Origin: CAZCBN01 sp964496975
Lineage (GTDB): Bacteria > Planctomycetota > Phycisphaerae > Phycisphaerales > UBA1924
DNA: 25,028 bases
Assembly: GCA_964496975.1 (NCBI GenBank)
Contig: CAZCBN010000041.1
Span: forward strand, 1-25,028
Direction of reading: 5' to 3'
This document shows positions 17,677 to 24,890 of the stretch, one piece after another. Position 1 is the stretch's first letter. Every line of letters starts with the position of its first letter. The notes below the pieces were generated by a model. The model had not been told where the DNA came from and made no database searches. It was given only the letters and a program-made list of their open reading frames with translations. The position numbers and the translations under genes are program-made.

Positions 17677-18573
17677 ATGCCGACCCACGCCGCCCCGAGC
17701 CCCGCCGCCCCCTCCGCCCCGCCCGGCCTCGCGGGCGACGCCTCCGTGGCCGCAACGCTCGACCTGTCCGTGGTCGCGCCGGCGCACAACGAGTCGGGGA
17801 ACGTGGAGCCGCTGGTGCGCGGGGTGTTCGCGGCGATCGCGGCGACGGGCCTCTCGGGCGAGTTCATCGTGGTGGACGACGGCAGCACCGACGACACGCG
17901 GGCCCGCGTGCTCGCGCTCACCGCCGAGTTCCCGATGCTCCGCTGCATCGCGATGACGCGCACGCCGCCGGGCCGCGGGTGCGGGCAGTCGGCGGCGTTC
18001 CACGCGGGCTTTCGGGCGGCGCGGGGCGGCCTGATCGCCGTGCTCGACGCCGATCTTCAGAACGACCCGATGGACATCCCGAGGCTGCTGGAGGAGCTCC
18101 GCCGGCAGGGGGCCGACTTTGTGCAGGGCGACCGCTCCGCCGCGCGGCGCGCGGGCGACGGCGTCGTGCGGCAGGTGGGCAGCATCGTGGGCCGCTCGTT
18201 CCGACGCTGGCTCCTGGGCGACACCATCCGCGACACGGGCTGCTCGCTGCGGCTGATGAAGCGCGAGATCGCGCTCGCCCTGCCGCTGGAGTTCCGGGGC
18301 ATGCACCGCTTCATCCCGGTGACGGCGCGGCACCTTGGGTACAAGGTGGTTGAGATGCCCGTCGCCCACCGGCCCCGGCACGCGGGCGAGACGAAGTACG
18401 GCATGGGCATCAGCAAGCGGGCCATCCCGGGGCTCATCGACCTGTTCGCCGTGCGGTGGATGCGCAACCGCCGCCGAGCGGTCGCGTCGGCCGAGGTGCA
18501 GCCCGGCGTGCAGATCGCCGCGACGGCGGCCGGCGCCGCACGGCCCGCGGTGGCGGGGGAGGTCGCCGCGTGA
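17677..18573 (+). CDS. family 2 glycosyltransferase (polyprenyl-phosphate sugar transferase type)
   Basis: 298 residues. A short Pro/Ala-rich start precedes a GT-A domain: VVAPAHNESGN, VVDDGSTDDT (nucleotide-sugar binding Asp pair), and LDADLQNDPMDIP with the DxD-like metal site. Later RDTGCSLRLMKRE and RPRHAGETKYG are typical of the dolichyl-phosphate-mannose synthase/ArnC group, which puts a sugar on a polyprenyl phosphate at the cytoplasmic face. Unlike ArnC it lacks C-terminal membrane segments; its end is an Ala-rich tail. The next gene starts inside its stop codon (GTGA) and encodes a LAB_N membrane protein, which strengthens a role in lipid-linked sugar transfer. Sugar and final acceptor are unknown. 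No strong Shine-Dalgarno site precedes the ATG. Confidence 0.88.
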   Translation: MPTHAAPSPAAPSAPPGLAGDASVAATLDLSVVAPAHNESGNVEPLVRGVFAAIAATGLSGEFIVVDDGSTDDTRARVLALTAEFPMLRCIAMTRTPPGRGCGQSAAFHAGFRAARGGLIAVLDADLQNDPMDIPRLLEELRRQGADFVQGDRSAARRAGDGVVRQVGSIVGRSFRRWLLGDTIRDTGCSLRLMKREIALALPLEFRGMHRFIPVTARHLGYKVVEMPVAHRPRHAGETKYGMGISKRAIPGLIDLFAVRWMRNRRRAVASAEVQPGVQIAATAAGAARPAVAGEVAA

Positions 18574-19253
18574 AACTCGGACCGGTCTTCGCGATGGTCG
18601 CCCTGTTGCTGGTCGCGGTCTGGATGGTCCTCCAGCCCACGCTCGCCAAGCGCGAGCGGATCGACCCCGCCGCCTACCGCTACCGCATGGAGCTGGGCGC
18701 GCAGGACGTGTTCGTCGAGCAGCGCGGCCGCGGCGAGGGGTTCGAGTACCACTTCGTGGGCGACCGCGAGCTGCAGGCCCGCGGCTGGGTGACGGCCGAC
18801 GAGTTCCAGGCCGCGGTGAACGAGCGGCTCGCCTCGTGGGAGACGCGCCCCGCGTTTGAGCGCACGATGCTGGGGTTCTTCAACATCACCGGCTGGGCGA
18901 ACTTTTTGTGGGTGTTCGTGGGCCTCGGCGGGCAGGCCGCGTTCTTCGGCCGCATGCTGCTGCAGTGGGTGGTGAGCGAGAAGGCCCGCGAGTCGGTCGT
19001 GCCCGAGGCGTTCTGGTGGCTCAGTTTTCTCGGCGGCGTCTGCCTCTTCGCCTACTTCGTGTGGCGGGTGGACTTTGTGGGTGTGCTGGGCCAATCCACC
19101 GGCGTGGTGATCTACGCCCGGAACATCCGCCTGATCGCCAAGCAGAAGCGCCGCGCCGCCCGGGCCGGCGCGGCCCCGGCCCCGGCCGAGGCGGCGGGCG
19201 TCGCCCCACCGGCGGCGGACAACGAAGGAGTGGTCCATGCAGGCATGGCTTGA
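18570..19253 (+). CDS. LAB_N (lipid A biosynthesis N-terminal) domain membrane protein
   Basis: 227 residues. An N-terminal membrane segment (about 5-22) and a soluble region of 85 residues precede a LAB_N domain: NFLWVFVGLGGQAAFFGRML, LQWVVSEKARESVVPEAFWW, LSFLGGVCLFAYFVWRVDFV, then GQSTGVVIYARNIRLI. This small multi-pass domain is found at the start of some LpxB proteins and as stand-alone proteins beside ArnC-like glycosyltransferases, where a flippase-like role has been proposed. GTG at 18570 is the start: it overlaps the glycosyltransferase stop as GTGA and has GGGGGAGG 7 bases upstream. The Ala/Pro-rich tail is cytoplasmic-like and runs 17 bases into the next gene. Confidence 0.88.
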   Translation: MKLGPVFAMVALLLVAVWMVLQPTLAKRERIDPAAYRYRMELGAQDVFVEQRGRGEGFEYHFVGDRELQARGWVTADEFQAAVNERLASWETRPAFERTMLGFFNITGWANFLWVFVGLGGQAAFFGRMLLQWVVSEKARESVVPEAFWWLSFLGGVCLFAYFVWRVDFVGVLGQSTGVVIYARNIRLIAKQKRRAARAGAAPAPAEAAGVAPPAADNEGVVHAGMA

Positions 19254-19857
19254 CGGCGACGCGCTCGTGCCCGAGCACCCCGGCCTCCGCGGCGCGCTGC
19301 AGGCCGCACGCCTGCACGCCGAGGCCCGCGGCCGCATCGTCATCGAGGTGCTGGCCGACGGCGCCCCCGTCGCCAACGCCCTGCTCGACGAGCCCCCGGC
19401 CGACGACGCCGGCGTCGCGACGCTGCACATGGTGAGCGCCGACCGCCGGTCCTTTGTCAGCGTCACCCTTTCCGACGCCCGCGAGTCGCTCAACGACATC
19501 CGCAGCGGCCAACAGGAGGCCGCGGGCCATGTGCAGGCCGGGCGGATGGACCTCGCGTCTGAGCCCCTCCGCCGCGTCGTGACGGGCTGGTCGATCGTGC
19601 GCGACGTCGTGGACCACGCGGGTGCCCTTCTCGGCGTCGACCCCGCCGCCGTGGTGATCGAGGCCCCGGGCGCCGCGCCCGTGCTGGGCGAGGCGTGCAT
19701 CCAGGCCCTGGCCGCCCAGTTGACGGAGGTCCGCCGCGCCCTCTCCGAGCAGGACTGGCCCAGCCTGAGCGACGCGCTGGCCTACGACATGCCCGGCCAC
19801 GCCGACCGCTGGGCCGCGCTGCTCGACGCGCTGCGCCTCCGGGCCGAGACACCCTGA
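19237..19857 (+). CDS. hypothetical protein, translationally coupled to the LAB_N gene
   Basis: 206 residues, unrecognised. No signal peptide or membrane segment; acidic and helix-rich (for example ESLNDIRSGQQEAAGHVQAG and EACIQALAAQLTEVRRALSE), with a beta-like early part (RIVIEVLADGAPVANALLDE). An excellent AAGGAG sits 6 bases before the ATG, inside the last codons of the upstream gene, and the two overlap by 17 bases, so expression is linked to the glycosyltransferase/LAB_N pair. Codon use has the same strong third-position GC as the neighbours. Function unknown; a cytoplasmic accessory protein is all the sequence supports. Confidence 0.75.
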   Translation: MQAWLDGDALVPEHPGLRGALQAARLHAEARGRIVIEVLADGAPVANALLDEPPADDAGVATLHMVSADRRSFVSVTLSDARESLNDIRSGQQEAAGHVQAGRMDLASEPLRRVVTGWSIVRDVVDHAGALLGVDPAAVVIEAPGAAPVLGEACIQALAAQLTEVRRALSEQDWPSLSDALAYDMPGHADRWAALLDALRLRAETP

Positions 19858-20027
19858 TTCGAGCCCAAGGCCCCGCCCCAGGCGATCCAAAGACCCGCCC
19901 CATCCCACGCCCCGGGCAATCGCGGGGCCTCGGCCGCTTTGGGCCGCCCGCTCTCCCGCCCCGCCGCCCTCCAACAATGGGCCACGCGGCGTCGCACGGG
20001 CCGCTCCCCGTGGAGGGATCGTTCAGC

Positions 20028-20777
20028 GTGGCAGACGCGGCCGCCGCCATCACACTCGACCAATGGATGGAGCGGGCCTCGGTCGCGCTGGCCGAGACGC
20101 GGTACTTCGAGGCCGCCGCCGCCGCGTGGCGGGCCTTGCTCCGGGCCCGGGCCGTCCGAGACTTTGAACGCATGGCCCGCATCTGCCTCCCGCTGCAGGA
20201 GGCGCGGCGGCAGATCCGCCAGCTCGCGACCGACGCCGCGCAGGCCTCGGGCAACGCCGCCCGGCTCATCCGCACGCCCGACGACCTGCCCCGCCCGCTC
20301 GCGCCCGGCTGCTACGTCCTGCAACCCCCGCTCATCGGCGCCGACGCCCGCACGCTCCGCGAGATCGCCGAGCGAAGCCGCGTGCCAACGCACATCCTCG
20401 TCCGCGAACCGCTGACGCTGACGGGGCGCTGGCCCATCGTCGGCGTCGGCGCGGCGATCTCCGTGCGGGCCCAGGTGCCGCCGCCAAGGCCCCTCTCGCG
20501 CGTCGAGACCCGCGCCGACAAAGACGGCTTCGACGGCCCCGTCCCCCTGCCGTGGTTCGAGGCGGCCGCCGAGGCTCTGGGCGACGCCGCCATCGCGCGG
20601 GCCAAGCCCGCGCACCCGGCGCAGTGGCAGGTGGACGATCTGCTCGAGGGGCTTCAGGCCGTGCCCGACCACGAGCGGCTGCACCAGTGCCTCGCCGCCG
20701 CGTGCCGCCGGGCCGCGACCGAGCCCGAGCCGCAGAGCATGCGACCGTCACCGCTCGACAACCCGTTCAGTTTTTGA
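20028..20777 (+). CDS. hypothetical protein with helical N-terminus
   Basis: 249 residues from the GTG at 20028, unrecognised. The first 70 residues (WMERASVALAETRYFEAAAA, WRALLRARAVRDFERMARIC) look like a TPR-like helix pair. The middle (PLAPGCYVLQPPLIGADART and RVPTHILVREPLTLTGRWPI) looks like a mixed alpha/beta domain, and the end is SPLDNPFSF. No membrane segment. GTG at 20028 is preferred because GGAGGGA lies 9 bases upstream; an ATG at 19977 has no such site and would add 17 residues of unconvincing sequence. It follows the previous unknown gene by 170 bases on the same strand, so operon membership is uncertain. Confidence 0.68.
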   Translation: MADAAAAITLDQWMERASVALAETRYFEAAAAAWRALLRARAVRDFERMARICLPLQEARRQIRQLATDAAQASGNAARLIRTPDDLPRPLAPGCYVLQPPLIGADARTLREIAERSRVPTHILVREPLTLTGRWPIVGVGAAISVRAQVPPPRPLSRVETRADKDGFDGPVPLPWFEAAAEALGDAAIARAKPAHPAQWQVDDLLEGLQAVPDHERLHQCLAAACRRAATEPEPQSMRPSPLDNPFSF

Positions 20778-20804
20778 GACTCGCGCCGGGCAGACGCCGA
20801 TCGC

Positions 20805-20824
20805 GCTCCGCGGCTTCGCGGGGC
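20805..20824 (+). terminator. GC-rich hairpin after the helical hypothetical gene
   Basis: An 8-base stem with one G-U wobble and the loop GCTT, 27 bases after the stop at 20777 in a convergent junction. No T-tract follows, so it is at best a weak or factor-assisted terminator. Confidence 0.3.
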
Positions 20825-20939
20825 CAACCGCGCGCAGCCCGGGCGACGCGACGCAACGACTGCTTCGCGCGCGTGGCGCACTACATCGCCGGTGCGTCGC
20901 ACCTCGCCACCGTCCGCGGTGACGACCGCGGCCGACGGC

Positions 20940-21236
20940 TCAATAGTCGTCGTCGTACCGGGCCCGACGGTCGCGGCGCTCGTTCTGGTCGCCGATGACC
21001 GCGCCGCCGACGCCGCCGGCGATCGCGCCGATGGCCGCGCCCTTGCCCGCGTCGCCGTACAGCGAGCCGATGCCCAGGCCCGCCAGGGCCCCAAGGCCCG
21101 CGCCGCCGAGCGCGCCCTCGCCGGCGTTGTCGCACCCCGTGCCGGCCGCGACGACGCCCAGGGAGAGCAGCAGCACCGCCGCCTTCCGGCCCGCACCACG
21201 CCCAACGCCCGCCGACTTCATGCCAGTGCTCGCCAC
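20940..21236 (-). CDS. glycine-zipper envelope protein, possible lipoprotein
   Basis: 98 residues. A signal sequence (KAAVLLLSLGVVAAGTGC) ends at a Cys that could be lipidated, though the residues before it (AGTGC) are a poor lipobox. The mature part is a glycine zipper, GGAGLGALAGLGIGSLYGDA and GAAIGAIAGGVGGAVIGDQN, which forms hairpins of membrane helices in outer-membrane 17-kDa-antigen-like and related proteins. The tail is charged and aromatic (RRDRRARYDDDY). GTG at 21236 is chosen because GAGGAGG lies 8 bases upstream; the ATG at 21221 is 23 bases from that site. A role in envelope integrity is only a family-level guess. Confidence 0.82.
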   Translation of the reverse strand: MASTGMKSAGVGRGAGRKAAVLLLSLGVVAAGTGCDNAGEGALGGAGLGALAGLGIGSLYGDAGKGAAIGAIAGGVGGAVIGDQNERRDRRARYDDDY

Positions 21237-21512
21237 GACACAAACCTCCTCGGATCGCTCCCCGCCCCGGCCGGTCCCGCCGGCACGACGCGGTGCGTCA
21301 CCACAACCATGCGAACGGTACGCCCGCATCGGCCAATCGGCAGCGCCCATCGGCCGACCCGGGCCCCGGTCCTCACCCGCCGCGCGGGACAAACCAAGCC
21401 CGCCGCGTCGAACGCGCCAAAGAGCCGAGATGTTCGTACCACGTTCGCAAACCACCGTCAGAGAACCCATTCCCGGCCCACGGGTGGAGCGTCGCCCGCC
21501 GTCAGGCCTCAC

Positions 21513-22220
21513 TCAGTTCCAACTGCACCCCTTGGGCCAATCTTCCGGCTTCTGGGCCTGCGCCGACCGGACCAGCCGGGCCAGCCCCTCCAGGGAGCCG
21601 CGGATCAGCCGCAGACGCCGCGACGCGTCCCCCTCCGCCAGCAGGCGATACCGCGTGTCCGCCTCGGTCAGCATCGCGAACGACACCAGCTCCAGCAGGG
21701 CCGACGTCGGCACGCCGTCGTTGCGAACATACTCCAGCACCTGCTCCGCGACGACAAACCGGCTCAGCGCCCCCGCCTCCAGCTCGCCGTCGAGCCACTC
21801 GCGGAGCGACTCGCCCTCCGCCCCCGCGTCCCCCTCCAGCCCCACCGGCTCCAGCATCGCCTCGCGGTACATCCGCTCCTCGTCCGGCAGACGCTCGTCC
21901 AGCACCCGGGCCCGGCACACCCCCTGCAGCAGAATGTTGTACCGCCCGTCCGGCAGCTTCTCGTGCTGCAGAATCTGGCTCACGCACACCGCCGGCCGGA
22001 TGGGCGGGTTGCCGTGGTACTCCTGCTTCCACCTCTGGCCCCGGAACACGGCCATCGCGATCTGCCCCGCCCCGTCGAGCGCCCGCTCCACCATCTGCCG
22101 GTACCGCGGCTCAAAGATGTGCAGCGGCAACACCTGCTGCGGGAGCACGACGACCGAATCCAACGCAAAGATCGGCAACGGCCGCGAGAAGTTCACGCGG
22201 ATGGAGACTTCGTCGGACAT
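21513..22220 (-). CDS. LON peptidase substrate-binding (N-terminal) domain protein
   Basis: 235 residues. The beta-rich LON-N pattern is clear: LPIFALDSVVVLPQQVLPLH, IFEPRYRQMVERAL, AVCVSQILQHEKLPDGRYNI and LLQGVCRARVL. The helical second half (about 125-235) has no ATPase or protease domain, so this is the stand-alone form (PF02190) and not Lon protease. Stand-alone members are widespread and their substrate is generally unknown. The ATG lies 6 bases after a TACGCT box with no Shine-Dalgarno sequence, suggesting a leaderless mRNA. It is 102 bases downstream of the YhaM-like gene on the same strand but appears to have its own promoter. Confidence 0.9.
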   Translation of the reverse strand: MSDEVSIRVNFSRPLPIFALDSVVVLPQQVLPLHIFEPRYRQMVERALDGAGQIAMAVFRGQRWKQEYHGNPPIRPAVCVSQILQHEKLPDGRYNILLQGVCRARVLDERLPDEERMYREAMLEPVGLEGDAGAEGESLREWLDGELEAGALSRFVVAEQVLEYVRNDGVPTSALLELVSFAMLTEADTRYRLLAEGDASRRLRLIRGSLEGLARLVRSAQAQKPEDWPKGCSWN

Positions 22221-22226
22221 GCCGAA

Positions 22227-22232
22227 AGCGTA
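22227..22232 (-). promoter_or_regulatory. TACGCT box, leaderless promoter of the LON-domain gene
   Basis: TACGCT fits TANNNT. Six bases (TTCGGC) separate it from the ATG at 22220, so transcription would start at or next to the A of the start codon. No Shine-Dalgarno site and no clear -35 hexamer. Confidence 0.5.
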
Positions 22233-22322
22233 GGGCGGCGCCCACGCCCATCGACGCACGCAGGGCCGCGCCATCCGACCCGCCCGTGCCGATCTGCGGC
22301 CGTCCGCCCGCCGTGCCCGCAC

Positions 22323-23342
22323 TCACCCCGCCAGCGGGTCCGGCTTGTACAGCTTCACGCCCAGCGCCCAGTTCTTTTCCGTGAAGTTCCCGCCCAGGCC
22401 AGGCCCGTTCTCGCCCGCCGTGCCGCCCGTGTCGGCCCGGGCCGCCTGCTGGGCGATCACCGTCTTTGCGTCGAGCTGGTCGATCAGGCTCACCAGCACC
22501 GCCTCGGGGCTCATCGGCATCTTCGCCGCGCCGTGCTCCGGCAGCCCGTGGTGGCTCAGGATGATGTGCTCCAGCACCAGCAGCGCGCCCGGCGGCAGAC
22601 GCACCCCCTTCTCACGCATCAGCTGCTGCGCCTTGTCGCGCAGCATGTGCGTCCCCTCCACGATGTGCCCGATCAGCTCCCCCATGTCCGTGTAGCCAAA
22701 GACGCGGTCGTACCGCAGCTCCCGCGTCTTCCCGATGTCCTGCAAAAAGCACCCCATCACCACCAGGTCGCGGTTGATCCGCGGGTACAGCGGGCACACC
22801 CGGTCGGCGATCTGCATCAGCGTCATCGTGTGCTCGAGCAGCCCGCCCAGGTGCGCGTGGTGCAGCGCCTTCGCCGCCGGCGCCCGGCGGAACGCGTCCA
22901 CGAAGTACGCGTCCTCCAAGAACAACTCCGCCAGCGCCCGCACCCCCGCGTGCTGAATCGTCCCGATCAGCCGCGTCAGCTCCGCCCACATCTCGTCGTT
23001 GTTCCGCTCGCTCACCGGCAGCAGGTCCGCCATCTGCTCCACCGTCGGCTCCATCGCCTCGATGCTGTGGATGATCAGCTGCAGCTGCCCCTGGTACGCC
23101 TGCGTCTCCCCCTCCACCCACACAAACCCCTCCGCCGGCAACGCCCGGAACGTCGCCTCGTCGCACGACCACATCCGCCCCGGCGCTTCCCCAGACTTGT
23201 CCGACAACAGGCACCGCAGGTACGGCTTGTCCTGCCGCGTCCGCCCGAGCTGACCGTTCGCGATCGCGAACAGTCCCTCGAACCGCTGGCTCGGCTGCAT
23301 GTCGGCGATGTACACCCGGCGCGAAGTCGTCGGCGTCTGCAT
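22323..23342 (-). CDS. YhaM-like OB-fold/HD domain protein with altered HD motif
   Basis: 339 residues. An N-terminal OB-fold-like region (about 8-95, with RFEGLFAIANGQLGRTRQDK and PYLRCLLSDKSG) is followed by an HD domain (about 155-300). This is the order of YhaM/CBF1, a 3'-5' exonuclease that needs divalent metal. HD-domain ligands seen are His171 in GLLEHT, His264/265 in ILSHHG and Asp288 in SLIDQLD. At the central motif, FLQDIGK (199-205) has Gln201 where the family has His. The codon is CAG (22740-22742). Activity may be reduced, lost or altered. ATG at 23342 is chosen because a TACGCT box ends 6 bases before it and no Shine-Dalgarno site is present; upstream frame looks noncoding. Confidence 0.87.
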   Translation of the reverse strand: MQTPTTSRRVYIADMQPSQRFEGLFAIANGQLGRTRQDKPYLRCLLSDKSGEAPGRMWSCDEATFRALPAEGFVWVEGETQAYQGQLQLIIHSIEAMEPTVEQMADLLPVSERNNDEMWAELTRLIGTIQHAGVRALAELFLEDAYFVDAFRRAPAAKALHHAHLGGLLEHTMTLMQIADRVCPLYPRINRDLVVMGCFLQDIGKTRELRYDRVFGYTDMGELIGHIVEGTHMLRDKAQQLMREKGVRLPPGALLVLEHIILSHHGLPEHGAAKMPMSPEAVLVSLIDQLDAKTVIAQQAARADTGGTAGENGPGLGGNFTEKNWALGVKLYKPDPLAG

Positions 23343-23348
23343 GCGCCC

Positions 23349-23354
23349 AGCGTA
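23349..23354 (-). promoter_or_regulatory. TACGCT box, leaderless promoter of the YhaM-like gene
   Basis: TACGCT followed by six bases (GGGCGC) and then the ATG at 23342, the same arrangement as at the LON-domain gene. Confidence 0.5.
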
Positions 23355-23395
23355 GCCGCAACCGCACCGCCCGGCCCACGCCCCCGCGCCACGCA

Positions 23396-23432
23396 GAAAC
23401 AACGGCGGCCGCGACACCCGCCGCGGCCGCCG
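23396..23432 (-). terminator. Rho-independent terminator of the PEP-CTERM gene
   Basis: A perfect 11-base stem (23403-23413 with 23422-23432) with an 8-base loop. On the minus strand it is followed by TTGTTT. It lies 57 bases after the PEP-CTERM stop. Confidence 0.75.
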
Positions 23433-23488
23433 ATCGAGAGATGAAGAGACATCGGCTCAGGACGCCCGGCCCTACGCCGGGACGGCGA

Positions 23489-24190
23489 TCACCGGCGACG
23501 ACGCGCCGCGAACAGCCCGCCCAGCGCCAGCACGCCCGCCGCCGTCGGCGCCGGAACGCTGCTGTACGTGATGCTGCCGAACGGATCGGCGTCGGTGAAC
23601 CACACGTTCACGCCCTTGAGCTGGAAGCCCCACTGCACGTGCCGGCCCGCGCCCGCGTCCGTCAGCAGCGAGATGCTGAACGCGCCCGTCGAGCTGACCT
23701 CGACGATCGTCTCGTTCAGCGACGAGTAGTCCGGCGCGAAGTCGCGGATGAACACCCGCGCCTCGTGCGCGTCGGTCAGCGAGAACGCCGTGACAAACCC
23801 GCTGAAGGTCACGAGCTGGCCCGCGAAGGTGTCGTTCACCTCCTGGTACAGGTTGGCCTCCATGATCTTGTTGCCGGGCGCGCCGGGGCCGCCGTTGTTC
23901 GGGTTGCCCGGGTCGCCGCCGGGGGCCTCGTCGTACCAGTACTCGTTCGGGTCGCCGATCGTGTTCGGCAGCATCGTGACGCTGCTGTTCGCGTCGTCAA
24001 ACGTCGCCCGCAGGTCGGCCACGCCCCAGCCGCTGGGGAACTGGAACGCCCCGCCGTCCTCCGGCGTGTTGAAGACGTTCATGAACCCGAGCCACGGGGA
24101 CGCCGAGTTCCCCACGCCGACGTTCACGTCCGCCTGCGCCGAACCGGCCAGCATCGCGCCAGCCACCAAAGCGATCACGGTGGTCTTCAT
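23489..24190 (-). CDS. secreted PEP-CTERM-like protein
   Basis: 233 residues. A signal peptide (KTTVIALVAGAMLAGSAQAD, cleavage about 20) precedes a beta-rich, acidic secreted domain without recognised catalytic motif, including a Gly/Pro/Asn-rich loop (GGDPGNPNNGGPGAPGNK). The C-terminus is a sorting tail: VPAP, the hydrophobic stretch TAAGVLALGGLFAA and four Arg, with PAP in place of the usual PEP. Such tails are processed by exosortase, and proteins carrying them are abundant in planctomycetes. ATG at 24190 has AGAGGGA 8 bases upstream and starts exactly at the signal peptide. A terminator follows the gene. Function beyond surface or matrix location is unknown. Confidence 0.87.
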   Translation of the reverse strand: MKTTVIALVAGAMLAGSAQADVNVGVGNSASPWLGFMNVFNTPEDGGAFQFPSGWGVADLRATFDDANSSVTMLPNTIGDPNEYWYDEAPGGDPGNPNNGGPGAPGNKIMEANLYQEVNDTFAGQLVTFSGFVTAFSLTDAHEARVFIRDFAPDYSSLNETIVEVSSTGAFSISLLTDAGAGRHVQWGFQLKGVNVWFTDADPFGSITYSSVPAPTAAGVLALGGLFAARRRR

Positions 24191-24271
24191 GTGTCGAGTC
24201 CCTCTCTGCGGACGTCGAACGACGCCGCCTGCGCCAACCCGCCAGAACGCGGGGGGCATGGTCTTGCTCAC

Positions 24272-24306
24272 CGGGGGCCTTCGCCCCCGCTTGAACAGGG
24301 AATGTA
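24272..24306 (-). promoter_or_regulatory. TACATT -10-like box with a hairpin at the predicted mRNA 5' end
   Basis: TACATT at 24306-24301 (minus strand) fits TANNNT and would give a start near 24294 and a leader of about 105 bases. A perfect 7-base stem with the loop GAAG (24289-24272) begins within a few bases of that start. No good -35 hexamer was seen. Confidence 0.35.
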
Positions 24307-24468
24307 CCCCAGGCTCGACGCAAATGAAAGGGGTTTCGGAGACAGGTGGCGAAAAATGATTGCGGTGTCAGCCGGAACGTTACGGGCGTCGCATTCTCGG
24401 ACTCCGCACGCCCCGCCAGCCCGTCCGTCGCAGACACACGCCGTGGGCCCGGCACCTCCCGCGCCACC

Positions 24469-24741
24469 TCAGCTCGACGCCCGCGCCCGCCAGAAGTCGG
24501 CCGAGTTCACGATCTCGGTGATCTCAAACTCAACCAGGTCCGACCACGCGGCCGTCCATCCATCGAGCGCGGCCCGCGTTGGCGCCGCGACGATCATGAA
24601 GCAGCGGCCGCCGTCAACAGACATCCAACTCGCGATGGTCTCGATCTGGGCCCCGTCCGGCATGAGCCGCCCGCGCGATCGGAATCGCTCGCCCACGGGG
24701 TCAGGCCCTCGACGGAAGGTTTCGGCGACATGGAACAGCAT
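24469..24741 (-). CDS. DUF3303 domain protein
   Basis: 90 residues. The pattern MLFHVAETFRRG, a middle RGRLMPDGAQIETIASWMSV with RCFMIVAAPT, and the ending LDGWTAAWSDLVEFEITEIV match the DUF3303 family, small ferredoxin-like-fold proteins of unknown function. ATG at 24741 fits the family start and lies 7 bases after a TACGCT box; an in-frame GTG further upstream would add 11 residues and overlap the promoter. There is no Shine-Dalgarno site. It stands alone between the groEL terminator hairpin and the PEP-CTERM gene. Confidence 0.82.
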   Translation of the reverse strand: MLFHVAETFRRGPDPVGERFRSRGRLMPDGAQIETIASWMSVDGGRCFMIVAAPTRAALDGWTAAWSDLVEFEITEIVNSADFWRARASS

Positions 24742-24748
24742 GCCGTGA

Positions 24749-24754
24749 AGCGTA
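24749..24754 (-). promoter_or_regulatory. TACGCT box, leaderless promoter of the DUF3303 gene
   Basis: TACGCT followed by seven bases (TCACGGC) and the ATG at 24741. Third occurrence of the arrangement on this strand. Confidence 0.5.
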
Positions 24755-24857
24755 GCGTCGCACGCGCGGAACACTCCACGACCTCAACACATCCGGGGGC
24801 CGTTCGTGCATCGTCTCCGAGCGACCCGTGCCGCCGACGCGCGGTGAAGTCCAAACA

Positions 24858-24885
24858 TCTCGCCGCGGCCTTCGCCGCGGCGAGA
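24858..24885 (-). terminator. perfect 12-base hairpin after groEL
   Basis: TCTCGCCGCGGC at 24858-24869 pairs fully with 24874-24885, with a 4-base loop (GAAG on the minus strand). It starts 5 bases after the groEL stop in transcription order. The sequence after the stem on the minus strand is TGTTTGG, a short T-rich start. Confidence 0.72.
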
Positions 24886-24890
24886 GTCAC

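Noticed and set aside
20892..23444. Plus-strand open frame of 850 residues
   Set aside because: Crosses three well-supported minus-strand genes and their promoters and has shadow-like composition.
23489..24271. Longer PEP-CTERM protein starting at a GTG at 24271
   Set aside because: It would put 27 residues before a well-formed signal peptide, while the ATG at 24190 has its own Shine-Dalgarno site.
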